NCBI RefSeq assembly: GCF_007655135.1
Contig: NC_045134.1
Location: 21,166,568-21,230,567 of the forward strand
Reading direction: 5' to 3'
DNA: 64,000 nucleotides
Origin: Punica granatum
Lineage: Eukaryota; Streptophyta; Magnoliopsida; Myrtales; Lythraceae
In this document: piece after piece, positions 10,081 to 21,215 of the stretch
Position numbering within the stretch: the first letter of the stretch is position 1
How the letters are laid out: each line of letters begins with the position of its first letter
The notes under the pieces: model-generated
Seen by the model: the letters and a program-made list of their open reading frames with translations, nothing else
What the model was told of the DNA's origin: nothing
Databases searched by the model: none
Program-made: the position numbers and the translations under genes

Positions 10081-11284
10081 TTACTCATTAAACATCTTAG
10101 TTGCCAACTGTTTCCTCCAATTACTCCAAACTTTTGATGTTTGAATCTCAGAAATATGATCAGCATCCTCATTAGGGTTGTCACCAACCGTTTCATTCAG
10201 TTGGTCTTCCATAGAATCAAAAGCCATTTTCTCTCCTAATAAAAGCTCATCATCATTTTTCGGTCGATGTCCTTGACGTCACGAATTGAGGTGATATCTT
10301 TGACCTCCAAAGGGTGCCAAAAATCCCTCATAGTTTGTATAACCAACATCAACGAGATAATAACAACCTATATTAAGAAAAGGAGGCAAAAAAAACCTAT
10401 ATTACTTTGTATGTTATTAAGCTTACCTTTTAATATTATCAATGCCAAAAAATTATTATACTTACTAGTAGACACCCTAAGTCCATGTTCCAAAAAAAAA
10501 AAAGCATCTCATAATATTCTCCCATCAACTATAGAACCCTCCCATCCAGGAAGAACATATGTGAATTGCATATCTGGACTATGAACTCCTAACACATTGA
10601 TTGCTATGTCACCTTTATGAGTTCTATAGCTAGGTCTATCAATCTCGGGCACTCTAATTTTGATATAAGTCCCGTCTAGAGCACCTAAACAATTCTACAA
10701 GAACCAAAATATAATGTTAGCACCATATTAGCTCCCTTATTTGACAAAATTTGGCATTAGTATGAGTACCTTAAACCACTTCCAACATTGGTCCAGGAAG
10801 GTAGCCGCTATTGGTTGGGGCTTTTTATACAAATGAGCCTATGGATGTAAAGTTGCTTTGAGAACATTGTGGAAATATCGGCTTACAATTTTACCCGATC
10901 TACCAAATTGGTGTTTAATAACTCGATTCTTGAAATGATGAGCCAAAACATACAAGAACATTGCCACTTGCTCATCAACATGCATATTTCTTGTACTTTT
11001 CATACCCCCAATATCTTGAAGCATATGACACAATTTGAAAAATGCATTTCTATCCATCCTAAGTTGTTCAATGCAAGTCATGTCATCCGCATACACAAGC
11101 CTTCTAATATGATCCCTCCTAGCATAATGGCTTAACTCACACGACCTAATGCTTGGCTTAGGGTCATATAGAATAGCTAATTCTAATAATAGGCCCATCA
11201 AACTCCTTAATATAGTACAAATTTGAATACACACAATTAGACAACGTCTTTCCCTTTCTTGCTCTTACTCTGCAAACTCAAGCG
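10081..11284 (-). pseudogene. PIF/Harbinger transposase pseudogene, minus strand
   Basis: On the minus strand the N-terminal block (11090-10840) reads RMDRNAFFKLCHMLQDIGG, then HVDEQVAMFLYVLAHHFKNR and HQFGRSGKIVSRYFHNVL, as in plant Harbinger nucleases. NCLGALDGTYIKIRVPEIDR near 10690-10630 carries the first catalytic Asp, and FTYVLPGWEGSIVDGR near 10570-10515 the second. A likely intron (10424 down to about 10371) precedes CYYLVDVGYTNYEGFLAP. After RYHLNS a stop (TGG to TGA) is followed by RQGHRP and then directly by an acidic C-terminal tail ending VWSNWRKQLATKMFNE and a stop at 10083-10081. The stretch holding ELFN, the catalytic Glu and HNFIR is missing. A stop also follows KATLHP. It cannot encode an active enzyme. 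Confidence 0.85.
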
Positions 11285-12180
11285 AGCCATAGATTCAAAC
11301 TATATTATAGTAGTCTTATGATCAACGTAAGGAAGTAGTGAATGAGAGAGAGGTATGGAGTCATTTCGACTAGTGAAGTAGCCGATTTTCTTTGCATTAC
11401 CAAGCAAGAACTCCTCTAGGCTGAAGGTTAACATAATTGTTAATCCTATACAGGAAGTACTTCATTCACAACCCATTTATTTTCAAATTGACCCAATCAA
11501 ATCAAGAATTACCGGAACCACAAGGTGTTCATTGGATGGCATTAGTTATGGCATTTCAATTCCTATAACCACAACGACAATTGCCACCCCAAGCGCAAAC
11601 AACAGATGCTTTACTATATAAAGAAACACAAACACCAACCATCGTACAATGAAATGGGTTGAGCTAAAATTTTTCCTGATTACATCTAAAGAACTACATA
11701 AGACATCATATTAAACAAACAATACCGGCTAGAACAACCATTAATCCTCAAAAAATTCTGAACCCAGAATGCAAATGCATCACCAGATAAAAAAATCGGC
11801 CCTGAATCTACTCATGATAAAAAAAAAAGTTGAAATTTTGTGGAAAAAGCAGTGTGATTGGAGAGTGGACAACATAGTAAATGGAACGAGAAGAACACAA
11901 CCAGAACGTCGAAATTTGACCTGGTTCTTGAACTAGGGCACATGAAATCGCGCAGAAGGCAAGGAAAGGGATGAGAGGCATTAACCGGAAGACCACCTCG
12001 ATTCGAGTAGAGGAATCAATCAACAAAGCCCTAAATTTGAAGGCCACGGTGCAAAATCAGATTGAAGGCGATTGTAGGGGAAATTCGTCAGGAAGCTGGA
12101 TGTAGGTTCACTTACCAAACACAAGTGATTTTCGGGTTTGGAGTGGCGGAGGAATCTGAGTAGAATTTCCGATCAAAAGG
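11285..12180. other. Non-coding flank between Harbinger pseudogene and gypsy 2
   Basis: No convincing coding sequence. It may be the 5' part of the Harbinger element, because it lies upstream of the minus-strand transposase and gypsy 2 interrupts it at 12180. The phrase GATTTCCGATCAA occurs both near 12165 and near 19055, across gypsy 2, which hints at a small older duplication. Confidence 0.35.
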
Positions 12181-12532
12181 TAGAATGGTCCAACAAACAA
12201 CTCACAGAACAGGGAAAGAGAAATCTTAGAGAAGAGAAGAAGAAGGTGCACAGAGACTTAGAGGAAGAAGAGAGAATGCATTCAAGATGATGATGAATGA
12301 ATACAACTTGAGAGCAATGATCACATTCACAGAATGGGATACCGAAAGTGATAATCGCCTCTGATTATATATTTCTCTCCCTCCCTTTTTGTTATTCTAA
12401 TCATATGTACTAATCCCAAGCATGAATAATTTAAACTAGCAGAAAGGCCCCTCAACTGCTTATTCTTATAGTCGTATCCTCAACTCAACTTTATTATAGC
12501 TTTACCCCCTTTTTAACTTTCAGTTCATTACA
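12181..12532 (-). repeat. 3' LTR of gypsy 2
   Basis: In element orientation it begins TGTAATGAACTGAAAG at 12532. It aligns throughout with 18598-18947, with many point differences. Confidence 0.9.
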
Positions 12533-12545
12533 TTCCCTTCCCCTT
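12533..12545 (-). other. Polypurine tract of gypsy 2
   Basis: On the minus strand AAGGGGAAGGGAA abuts the 3' LTR start (TGTAATG). Confidence 0.85.
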
Positions 12546-14234
12546 AAGATTCCTTGTCCTCAAGGCTGAAGTGAGAGAACCACATCCTGATTTCATCTGC
12601 AAATTCCCAAGTGGCTTTAGCTGGTGATGATTGAGACCAATGAATGAGCAGCTGAGCTGCGGCTTTGTTTCCTCGCTTCACCATCCTCCTTTCTAGGATT
12701 GCTAATGGTTGCTTGCTCTCAGTAGTAACCAATTCTTGAGGCAATGGAAGCTCCTGAGTAGTTGTTACAGACCCTACTGCCTTCTTCAATTGTGACACAT
12801 GAAAAGAGTGATGAATTTGAGCTGAGGAAGGCAACTCTAGCTTATAGGCCACTTCACCTATCTTGTCCAATATCTTGAATGGACCATAATACTGAGGAGA
12901 TAATTTCTGACAGCTTTGCTTACCCATTGATTCCTGCTTATATGGTTGCAATTTCAAGTATACCCAATCCCCTACCAAGAAGCTTCTCTTCGACCTCTTC
13001 TTATCTGCTTATGATTTCATAATGTTTTGTGCCTTCTACAGCTGATGCTTAAGGAGCTGAATCATGGACTCTCTATCCTTCAAGTATGAATACACTAATG
13101 CAACACTAGAATCTCGAGGAAAGTAGGTCATATGCAAGGGAGGAGGAAACCCATATAAGGTCTCAAAGGGCGTCAGTTTGATGGCTGTGTGGTATGTGGT
13201 GTTGTACCACCACTCAACCAAGGGAAGCCACTTTGCCCCAAATGCAAGGATTGTCAGTCGTCATACAACGTAGATAAGTCTTTAGACATTTGTTAACTAT
13301 CTTCGACTATCCATTTGTTTGTGGGTGATGGGCAGAAGAAGTTGGCAGCCCAACACCCTGTAGCTTGAACATTTCTTGCCAAAAAACACTCAAGAAAACT
13401 GGATCTCGATCGCTTACAATTGTCTCCGGCATACCATGTTTGAAGATGCCATCCATGAATGCTTGAGCGACTGATGTAGTTGTGTAAGGGTGAGATAATG
13501 CCATGAAATGTGCGTACTTAGAACATCCGTCGACCACCACAAATATGACCTCTTTCCTTTGAGACTTAGGCAGGCCCTCAATGAAATCCAATATAATGTC
13601 TGTAAAAATGGATCTCGGCATGGGTAATGGCTGCAATAACCCAGGATAAGCCATATGTTTAGCCTTATTTTGCTGGCAGACTGAGCATTCTCTAACAAAA
13701 TATCGAATTTATCTCCACATCCCCTTTTAATATACTAAGCTAGAGATTCTCTTTGCAGTAGCTTGAGTCCCTAAATGTCCTCCCATAGTGCCAGAGTGAT
13801 ACACTGTTAGAATGTCCTTCTACAGTTCTTAGTTGTTGCCCACCACAAGTCTTCCTTTTCTTCTCAGTCCCCTTTTTTTCCATGAGAATTTAGGGTGAGA
13901 TGCTGGGTCATCCTGTAATTCCATAATGATCTTTTGCATATGAGGGTCAGTCTCCCAACTTTGTTGTATCCTGTTGCATAGGTCCCATGAAACTGCTGAT
14001 AAGGCCAGCAAGGTTAACTCATAACAGCATATCCTTGAAAGTGCATCAGCCACTTTGTTTTCCTTACCCTTCCTATAACAGATTCTCTTTGCAGTAGCTT
14101 GAGTCCCTAAATGTCCAATATAGTAAGTCCCATGAAACTGTTGATAAGGCCAGCAAGGTTAGCTTATAACAGTGTACCCTTGAAAGTACATCAACCACTT
14201 TGTTTTCCTTACCCTTCCTGTAGCAGATATTGTA
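12544..14234 (-). pseudogene. Gypsy 2 integrase and chromodomain, broken
   Basis: On the minus strand the end of RNase H (YRKGKEN, then a DALSR-like block) is followed by the spacer before integrase. The integrase core shows DIILDFIEGLPKSQRKEVIF and VDGCSKYAHFMALSHPY, then ETIVSDRDPVFLSVFWQEMF and SSAHHPQTNG; the first two catalytic Asp residues are present. After NG the frame is broken, resuming with EWWYNTTYHTAIKLTPFETL. The last open part (12978-12544) starts GDWVYLKLQPYKQES and ends in a chromodomain (ILERRMVKRGNKAAAQLLIH, then ATWEFADEIRMWF). Such chromodomains guide integration to heterochromatin. A partial internal duplication lies at 13744-14230. Confidence 0.85.
13744..14230 (-). repeat. 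Internal duplication in gypsy 2 pol
   Basis: The 36-bp segment at 13744-13779 recurs at 14082-14117. Text around 13978-14075 recurs at 14126-14221, including CCCATGAAACTG and AAGGCCAGCAAGGTTA. This is a tandem duplication of about 340 bp whose second copy has lost its middle. Confidence 0.8.
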
Positions 14235-14242
14235 GTCATAAC
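14235..14242. repeat. Target-site duplication GTCATAAC, left copy (hAT-like)
   Basis: Repeated exactly at 15590-15597. Eight bases is the hAT norm. A ninth base (C) also matches, so a 9-bp Mutator-type duplication cannot be excluded. Confidence 0.8.
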
Positions 14243-15589
14243 CAAGGTTGTCAGAATCGCGATTCTACCTAGAATCGGTCGAGGGTCATAGAATCGTGAA
14301 TCGCGATTCGAATCGTGAATCGTAAGATTCTACCTGTAATTTAAAAAACGACATATATATATATATAGCATACTTTCTTGAGGAAAAAAAATCAATTCAT
14401 GTTTATATGCATTGTATTATATGCATTCTATTTTGTTTTTGCTGTAAAATACGCATGGGATATTGCTGTAACATTGAACAGTGCATAGGTCTTTGGTTGT
14501 ATAGATTAAATTTGGTGATTGTATTACTAACATTGCTAGAAGGATGTTTTCCTGCATCCTTGCCTACTATTGTGCCAGAAACATGTGAAAATCGAGGATC
14601 CAAACTTGAAGAAAATTTAGGAAGACCTCCAAAACAGAGTTGGTTTCTTGCTAAAGCAGCTGAAGTAAGTAAATGGTATTTTTTCACTTTTCCTCTCCCT
14701 TGGTTCTTTTACAGCCCCATCTCCCACCGTCAAAATTCACAGTTAACACTTAACACACTTGAAAAACTTCGAAGCAGCTCCACTACCGATCCCGACCCCA
14801 GCCATCGAATTCAAGGAGAACAGAAATGAAGAGACGACAAACCGATTCGATTCACTTGAAGAGCCAAATATACACTGTAACACTGGGGAAGGGACAGGGT
14901 ACATAAACATAATCGACTTAATCGATTCAATGATTTCAATCTGTACATAAACATATATATTGTAACACTGCTATTTACGGCTCCCAGCAGAATATACAAG
15001 TACTTCTTGATTCCTCACTACATTTCTTATCCACATTTCTTATCCTCTGTACATGATCGACACAATCGAGCAAACATGAGTTTGGGGAATCGAAGATTGT
15101 ACTTGGCTACCTGCCCTGCCCCCGGTCAAAGCTCGGAGTAGCCGCGACCTGCGAGACCTGACAACGTCCCAGCCACTCTGTCGGAAGCTCGGACAAGCTA
15201 CCTTGTCGGAAGAAGAAGCAGCTTGCTGCTGGACCGTCAATCGAACCTCGATGGAACCGCAGCGTGGATGGAAGATTTCGATAGGAAAGCTGGAAGCTCG
15301 GACTGGAAAGAATGAAAAATTAGGGTTAAACGACCCAGAAGGAGGGGGGGACAAAAAGAAAAGGGCTTTGGGCCAGGGCTTCGGCCCCTTCCGGGCCCGG
15401 ACTTGGGCTGACTCGGACCTGAATGTAGAATCGCAGAATCGGCCCGATTCTGCGATTCTACGGTTCAGCTCGCTATTCAGGCCCGATTCCAAAAGTCCCG
15501 ACTCACCCTTGCAATCGGAATCGGTGACCCCCTCATGAATCGTAGAATCGTAAGATTCTACGATTCGAATCGCGATTCTAATAACCACG
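14243..15589. mobile_element. hAT-like non-autonomous DNA element inserted in gypsy 2
   Basis: This 1,347-bp insert is flanked by GTCATAAC duplications. Its termini form an imperfect inverted repeat, CAAGGTTGTCAGAATCGCG on the left and CGTGGTTATTAGAATCGCG on the right when reversed. Both ends carry many direct and inverted copies of GAATCG and GATTCTACG, as is common in the subterminal regions of hAT elements. Across the insert the gypsy 2 frame reads LLGYD on one side and YNICYRKGK on the other, so excising it with one duplication restores a continuous RNase H sequence. Internal open frames of up to 184 codons match no transposase I recognise. A 9-bp Mutator-type reading is the alternative. 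Confidence 0.8.
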
Positions 15590-15597
15590 GTCATAAC
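15590..15597. repeat. Target-site duplication GTCATAAC, right copy (hAT-like)
   Basis: Exact copy of 14235-14242. Confidence 0.8.
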
Positions 15598-17116
15598 CTA
15601 GCAACTTCGCAAGCCATGTATGCTGGAAAGGAGTATTGGGCCTTTACTCTAATAAATACTTCAAACTCCGGTGGTCTGTCGTGATAGTGAAATGTGCACC
15701 GCTAAGGTAGGGATGCCATTTCTTAACAGCGTAGAGGATGGCTAAAAGTTCTCTTTCGTAAACAGATAGAGCTTGATGTTTGGGTGCCGGCATCTTGCTG
15801 ATATACGCAATGGGATGCCTAGTTTGAGTTAAGACAACCCCAATCCCTATCCTTGATGCATCAGTTTCCACTATGAGCTCCTTAGAAAAATCAAGAAGTG
15901 CTAGTACTGGAGTGGAAACCATGGCCTTCTTGAGTGTCTCAAAAGCCGCTTGAGCCTCTGTTCCCCATTGAAAAGAGTCTTTCTTAAGGAGATCAGTAAG
16001 AGGCTTGCTAATCTGATTGTATCCCTTAACAAATTGTCTGTAATATCTTGTAAGACCTAGAAATCCCCTGAGTTGCTTCACGTTTTTGGGACTCGGCCAC
16101 TTTTGTACATCTTTAACCTTTCTAGGGTCAGTTGATACCCTAGCTGCTAAAACAAAGTGTCCCAAATACTCCATTTTTGTGCTACCAAAGTTGCACTTGC
16201 TCTTTTTAGCATAAAGTGTGTGCTCCCTCAATGTCTCGAACACCCTTTTCAAATGCTGCAAATGTTGCTGCCATTTCCTACTATATACTAGGATGTCATC
16301 GAAAAATACTAAAACAAACTTGCAAAGGAAGGGCTGAAATGCCTCGTTCATTAAAGCCTGAAAGGTGGAAGGGGCATTAGTGAGGCCAAAAGGCATCACT
16401 AAGAACTCGTAATGGCCTTCATGTGTTCTAAAGGCTATCTTGTATACATCTGGCTCGTACATGCAAATATGATGATACCCTACTTTGAGATCAATCTTGG
16501 AAAAAATTGTAGAGCCATGCAGCTCATCCAACAGCTCCTCCACCAAGGGAATGGGAAACTTGTCTTTCACCGTTAAATTGTTGAGCTCGCGGTAGTCCAC
16601 ACAAAGTCTCCATGTACCATCCTTCTTTTTAACAAGCACCACCAAAGAGGAAAATGGGTTGTGGCTGGGTTAAATAACCCTTGTTTGCCTCACCTTCTTC
16701 GTCATAGCCTCGATGATGTCCTTTTGTGCAGCTGAATACCTGGAGGGTCTTGTGTTAACAGGTTGAGCACCTTCTTTGAGTGGTATCCGATGATCATAGA
16801 TTCGGGCAGGTGGTAATTTTCGAGGATCTTCAAAAACATCTTGAAATACCTTAAGTAAGCTTGAGAGTTGTTGATTATAATTCCTTTCTTTGCCCTCCTC
16901 TACAAATCCTTTAGTCGGATTATTCAGCTGCAAACTGCTGAGCTGCATCATTGTCAGTTGCCCTTCTTGTTGCAGCAATTTGTCCATTTGAGCCTCGTTA
17001 ACAGTCTTCAAATCTTCCTTGCGGTCCCCCTTCAGTACCTTCTCTTTCCCCCTACCTGAAACTTCATTTGGAGTTCCTTGAAGTTCCATACAATGTCCCC
17101 CAACGTAGATAACCAT
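15598..17116 (-). pseudogene. Gypsy 2 reverse transcriptase and RNase H
   Basis: On the minus strand from 17116 a linker ends in YDHRIPLKEGAQPVNTRPSR, the usual lead-in to reverse transcriptase. A stop at about 16669 (RVI then PSHNPFSSL) interrupts it. The long open part (16645-15644) holds DGTWRLCVDYRELNNLTVKD, FSKIDLKVGYHHICM, VMPFGLTNAPSTFQALMNEA, the active site FVLVFFDDILVYS (an FxDD form of YxDD), and the RNase H blocks ETDASRIGIGVVL, YERELLAILYAV and TTDHRSLKYLLE. A stop at 15644 follows, then the insertion point of the hAT-like element at 15590. Confidence 0.9.
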
Positions 17117-17196
17117 TGCACGCCTAAAACCATGCCATAGCTATCCAAGTCTAAGAGAAACATGTCTACCTTGTAATCTTGCCCTTGCATCCTCCA

Positions 17197-18326
17197 CTAG
17201 AACCCTCGACACATCTTATCACAAAGGAGTTCGTGCCCATTAGCTACTGACACCTTGACTGGAGTAATGCTCTCTGTTGGCCATCCAACCTTATTCCTCA
17301 TGTTTTCATTCAAAAAATTGTGGGTGCTTCCGGAATCCACTAAAATATGCAAGGGTTTCCTTTCCACAACACCCATAACTCTCATTATCTGAAAACTTAT
17401 TGTCCCTGCTAAGGCATGCACTGAAATCAAATGTAAAGCTTCTTCAGTAGTTGTGACTTCTTCTTGGAGCACCTCTTCTTGACCTTCAGATAAAACCTCC
17501 ACTTCTATCATGAATGATTGTCTCTTTGGGCATTTATGTCCTGGTGTGAACCTTTCATCACACAAGAAATAAAGGTTTTTGGACCTCTTTTCATCCAACT
17601 CCATCCAAGTTAATTTTCTCAAGGGTTTTGTTGCATGTTGGATGCCTTGTGGATATTTGTAGGGGACAGTAGTAGGTAGAGGCAGTAATCCATTACCTCC
17701 GGGTTTGCTTATTGTCATTGGTGGGCTCTTAGTATGATTTGCAGCTACTCCCATTGTCTTAGGCAAAGCAATGATGGAAGCATTGGCACGAGCTTGACTG
17801 TACTAAGAAGACAACCCTTGAAGCCTAGGAGTAAAGGATCCAGGATTGCTCATAGCTAAGTAAGTGGACTCTTGTAACCTTGCTCAAGAATAAGCCTGGG
17901 CAAGAGTGGTGGGTTTAAACATGCGCACAGGCAATTGTATTTCAGCATTAAGTCCCTCCAGAAAATGACTAGGAGCATCAGCTTCACATATATTAACCTT
18001 ATTAAGTATAGCATCGAATTCATTCATGTACTCCTTTTCAAGTTCTTCAAATCGGCCACAGGATCCTCATACCCTGTATCACAAAATCTCAACACAATAG
18101 CCACTTCATAAGCCCTCCATGATACATTCTTACCCTCCACTGCTAACGACTTCATATAAGACTGGTGCCATTGCAGGGCTCTGCCCTCCAAATGAATGAC
18201 AACCAATTTAAGTTTAAATTCTCCAGGTGTTTCGTCCACCTCAAAGAATTTCTTGCATATGTACAACCAATTCTCAACCTCCTTTCCATTGAACTTAGGG
18301 AATTCCAATTTGCCAATTCTAGTCAC
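17197..18326 (-). pseudogene. Gypsy 2 gag and protease, broken
   Basis: Gag starts MTRIGKLEFPKFNGKEVENW and runs to DPVADLKNLK at about 18035, where the frame shifts. Next comes AEIQLPVRMFKPTTLAQAYS, followed by stops. The open frame 17766-17197 carries the gag zinc-knuckle remnant CDERFTPGHKC, in which the first Cys pair is incomplete (LC only), and the aspartic protease block LHILVDSGSTHNFLNE. Gag would form the particle and protease would cut the polyprotein. Confidence 0.85.
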
Positions 18327-18583
18327 GATATTGTTCAGCGTGAGTGAAGAACTAGCTGCAGAAGCAGTAGGGTTTTCATTTTACCTACTAGAAGTTGACT
18401 CATGAGTTGAGTTTTCTATAATGTCAGCCCACTGATCATCTCAGCTAACTGATTAATTCGACCATTGGTATTCGAGTGTCTCGCCTTCAACTCTGCAAGA
18501 ACCTTATCTTGCTCGTCCATCATTGTCGTCAATTTCCCGAGATCCTAAAGATGTGTGTTTCCTGCCATTGATGCCAAGATTGA

Positions 18584-18595
18584 GCTCTGATACCA
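18584..18595 (-). other. Primer-binding site (tRNA-iMet) of gypsy 2
   Basis: On the minus strand TGGTATCAGAGC, two bases from the 5' LTR end at 18598. Confidence 0.9.
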
Positions 18596-18597
18596 AT

Positions 18598-18947
18598 TGG
18601 AATGGTCCAACGAACAACGCACAAAACAGGGAAAGAGAAATCTCAGAGAGGAGAAGAAGAAGAAGTGCACAAAGACTCAGAGAAAGAAGAGAGAATGCAT
18701 TCCAGATGATGATGAATGAATACAACTCGAGAGCAATGATCACATTCACAGAATGAGATACTGAAAATGATGATCGCCTCTGATTATATATTTCTCTCCC
18801 TCCCTTTCTGTTATTCTAACCGTATGTACTGATCCCATGAATCATTTAAACTAGTAGAAAGACCTCTCAACTATTTATTCTTATAGTCGTATCCTTAACT
18901 CAACTTTATTATAGATTTACCCCCTTTTTAACTTTCAGTTCATTACA
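18598..18947 (-). repeat. 5' LTR of gypsy 2
   Basis: In element orientation TGTAATGAAC...ATTCCA, following the TG...CA rule. It pairs with 12181-12532. Confidence 0.9.
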
Positions 18948-19931
18948 GGAGGATTAGACTTCAACCCTAGCTGATTCAGTTTTGGCCCGGGAGAAATTCG
19001 AGCAACTTCGAGTTTGTTGTTGCTGAAAGCTCCAGCTGTGGAGTGGTGGAGATTTCCGATCAACACCTTAACCCTGGAAGCCGTTCCGTTCTTCTTTGGG
19101 TTTGTCGTGGGAGGAATCGCTACCGGAGTAGGCGGCTGAAGCTGCTCGGTTTGCTCTGCTCGACGATTCTGGGATCGGGGGAAGCTGCATCGCGAGTGAG
19201 GTGCGAGCCACAGATTAGTAATTTGATAATAAAATGGAGGGTATTTTCGGGTTTTCTCACCTTATTACTTATGGAGAATAGCTATTCATCATGTCGATAG
19301 GACTAATAGCCATTCCTTATGAAATCCTGAAAACCAGTCCGACCCGGAATGGATATTACTGATGTCCATGTTTTCAAATGTCGGAATGACTATTCCGCAC
19401 GGAATAGGTAGGGAAAGGAATTACATTTCAAGCAAACCAGACATGCCCTTAGAAAAACTTACGCCCATCTCCTCAGTTGCCTGCCCCCAATGCATGTGCC
19501 CTCAGCTATGTCGCCTCTGCAATCTGTACCTCTGCTCAGCCTTTCCCCGCTGCCTGCTCTCGCTCAGCCAGGCACTCCTCACCCATTAGCACTGTGGCGT
19601 GCCCGACATCACTCGAATCTGTCCAGACTCATTTTGGGCCGAGGCCGACCTCGACTTTCCATCTGTCGCTCGGGCACAGCGGAGGCAAGAAATGATTTTA
19701 CTTTCACACTCACTTAGACGATTTTCTGGTGATTTTCCAAAACATTCTGCTTCAGCCTTCTTTGATCGTCGCTCGCTGCATAGATCGTTCATTTTATGGC
19801 TTTGCTACTCTTTTGCAGTTGGTACTCCATGGTTTGCCTCCCCTTGCCCGCTGGGTGTTCGATGAAATTCTGTATATACTTCCTAATTTTTTTATGTGTG
19901 CATTTAGCAGTTGGCCATGTTTAAAGGGTAG
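18948..19931. other. Non-coding flank, partly GC-rich
   Basis: Around 19265-19440 are palindromic-looking repeats of GGAATAGCTATTCC-like text, ending near GCAAACCAGACATGCCCTTA. This looks like the terminal region of a decayed DNA transposon. The stretch 19480-19700 is GC-rich, with several overlapping short open frames and no recognised domain; it could be an untranslated first exon or promoter. Confidence 0.35.
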
Positions 19932-20017
19932 ATGAAGACCCCACCAGTTCAGCCTCCGCCACGAAACAATCTCTCCTTGTGGCCACCAGGCAGGGAACCC
20001 CGGTTTCTCGGAGGACG
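19932..20017 (+). CDS. Possible orphan first exon, unrecognised
   Basis: An ATG at 19932 opens 28 codons rich in Pro and Arg (MKTPPVQPPPRNNLSL, then WPPGREPRFLGG), ending in a perfect plant donor GACG|GTAAGT at 20018. I do not recognise the peptide. Possible downstream acceptors are CTCTGCAG at about 21263-21270 and CTTGCAG near 24198, but joining the first gives only RAIIEYP before a stop. The locus could be a remnant of a small gene, a non-coding transcript or chance. No domain, signal peptide or membrane segment is visible. Confidence 0.22.
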
Positions 20018-20039
20018 GTAAGTTCCCGTTAAGTGAAAA

Positions 20040-21215
20040 AAAGAACTTTCATCTCTTGTGGAGTGATTTTGTGGTTTTGGCCAGCCAAATTATGAAACTT
20101 TATTCTGCTTCACTCTGGGGTGATAGCAAAAGATATTCTGAACTATAGCCCAAATTAAATTTGATAGTCGTAATTGGTAGAATCGTCCTATTTGACCAGC
20201 TCGCCTTTGGGCTTCTGTTGAGCCCTAGTCTTCTATGATCCTCTGATCATTGGTTTAAGTCTGGTTGAGAGAGAATTGTCTGGTTCGACTGGAGGCTGAT
20301 AACTCATTGGGGTCAACATTTCTTCTCGTGCTGCTTAATGAAAATCGAGAAGCATATCCGGAAGTTCTTTCAAACTGAGGCAAAGTAATGGATTTTATGG
20401 GCAGGCTGTCTGTTTGCATATCCCAATTTATGTTGGGTGCAGTATAGAACCACGCAATGAAGTTACACTTCCACTGTAGGGTTTGATCAATTGGAACAAA
20501 ATACTTTCTGTAAACCTTTTATCTCTTGTGCCAGTGTTGGTGATTTTGGTTTTTTAGTTGGTCAAATTATGCTCTGATAGCAAAGTATGCTATGAATTAT
20601 AACACAGATTAGTCTGGATAGTTGGGATTGATAGTACTATCTTGTTCATCTTAAGGCTGATAATGCCTTGAAACCAATATTTCTTATGCTGCTTAGTGAA
20701 AATCCATACCCTTTTGTCGGAAATATTTTCAACAGAAGCGAAGTAATGAACTGTGCTTGGCAGACTGTTTATATGCATTTCCTTATGGATCTTGTCTGCA
20801 TTGTAGAACCAACCAATGAAGTTACAATTCCACGATAATATTCAAAGATTTGGAACAAAATGCTTTGTGGGGTTGATTTTGTGTTTTTAGTTGGCCAAAT
20901 TATGAAACTTTTTTGTGCTTAACTCTGATATGATGGCAAACGGATGCTATGAATTATAACACTGACCAATTTGAATTGTTAAGATTGGTAGTGCTGTCCT
21001 ATTCGTCTCGAGGCAGACAACGCATTGAAATTGACATTTCCTTTTGTGTTGCTTAATGAAACTCGAGAACTCATTTAGACTTTGGCGAAGTAATGAACTT
21101 TGATTGGGAGATTGTCAATTTGCATTTCCTAATTTATGTTGCGTGCCATGTAGAACTAACCAATGAAGTTACACTTTTGATAGCATTCGGCCATTTCGAT
21201 CAAAATACTTAGTGT
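20040..21215 (+). repeat. Three degenerate tandem units of about 350-480 bp
   Basis: The same order of landmarks occurs three times: a GCCAAATTATGAAACTTT-like box (20085, 20558, 20893), then GCTATGAATTATAAC-like text, then AACCAATGAAGTTACA-like text (20451, 20810, 21155). Units run approximately 20040-20520, 20521-20870 and 20871-21215. They lie in what may be an intron of the orphan locus at 19932. No coding content. Confidence 0.75.

Larger units (their letters stand above)
12181..18947 (-). mobile_element. Ty3/gypsy chromovirus-like retrotransposon 2, minus strand
   Basis: LTRs of about 350 bp (18598-18947 is the 5' LTR and 12181-12532 the 3' LTR in element orientation) enclose a Met-tRNA primer-binding site, gag, protease, reverse transcriptase, RNase H, integrase and a chromodomain, then a polypurine tract. 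The order is that of Ty3/gypsy, and the C-terminal chromodomain places it among chromoviruses. The flanks AAAGG and GGAGG match at only three of five bases, so the target duplication is not intact. Frames are broken at many points and a hAT-like element splits pol at 14243-15589. Removing that insert leaves about 5.4 kb, a normal size for the group. Confidence 0.92.

Noticed and set aside
15040..15594. 184-codon minus-strand frame in the hAT-like element
   Set aside because: Begins within the GAATCG subterminal repeats and resembles no transposase or host protein.
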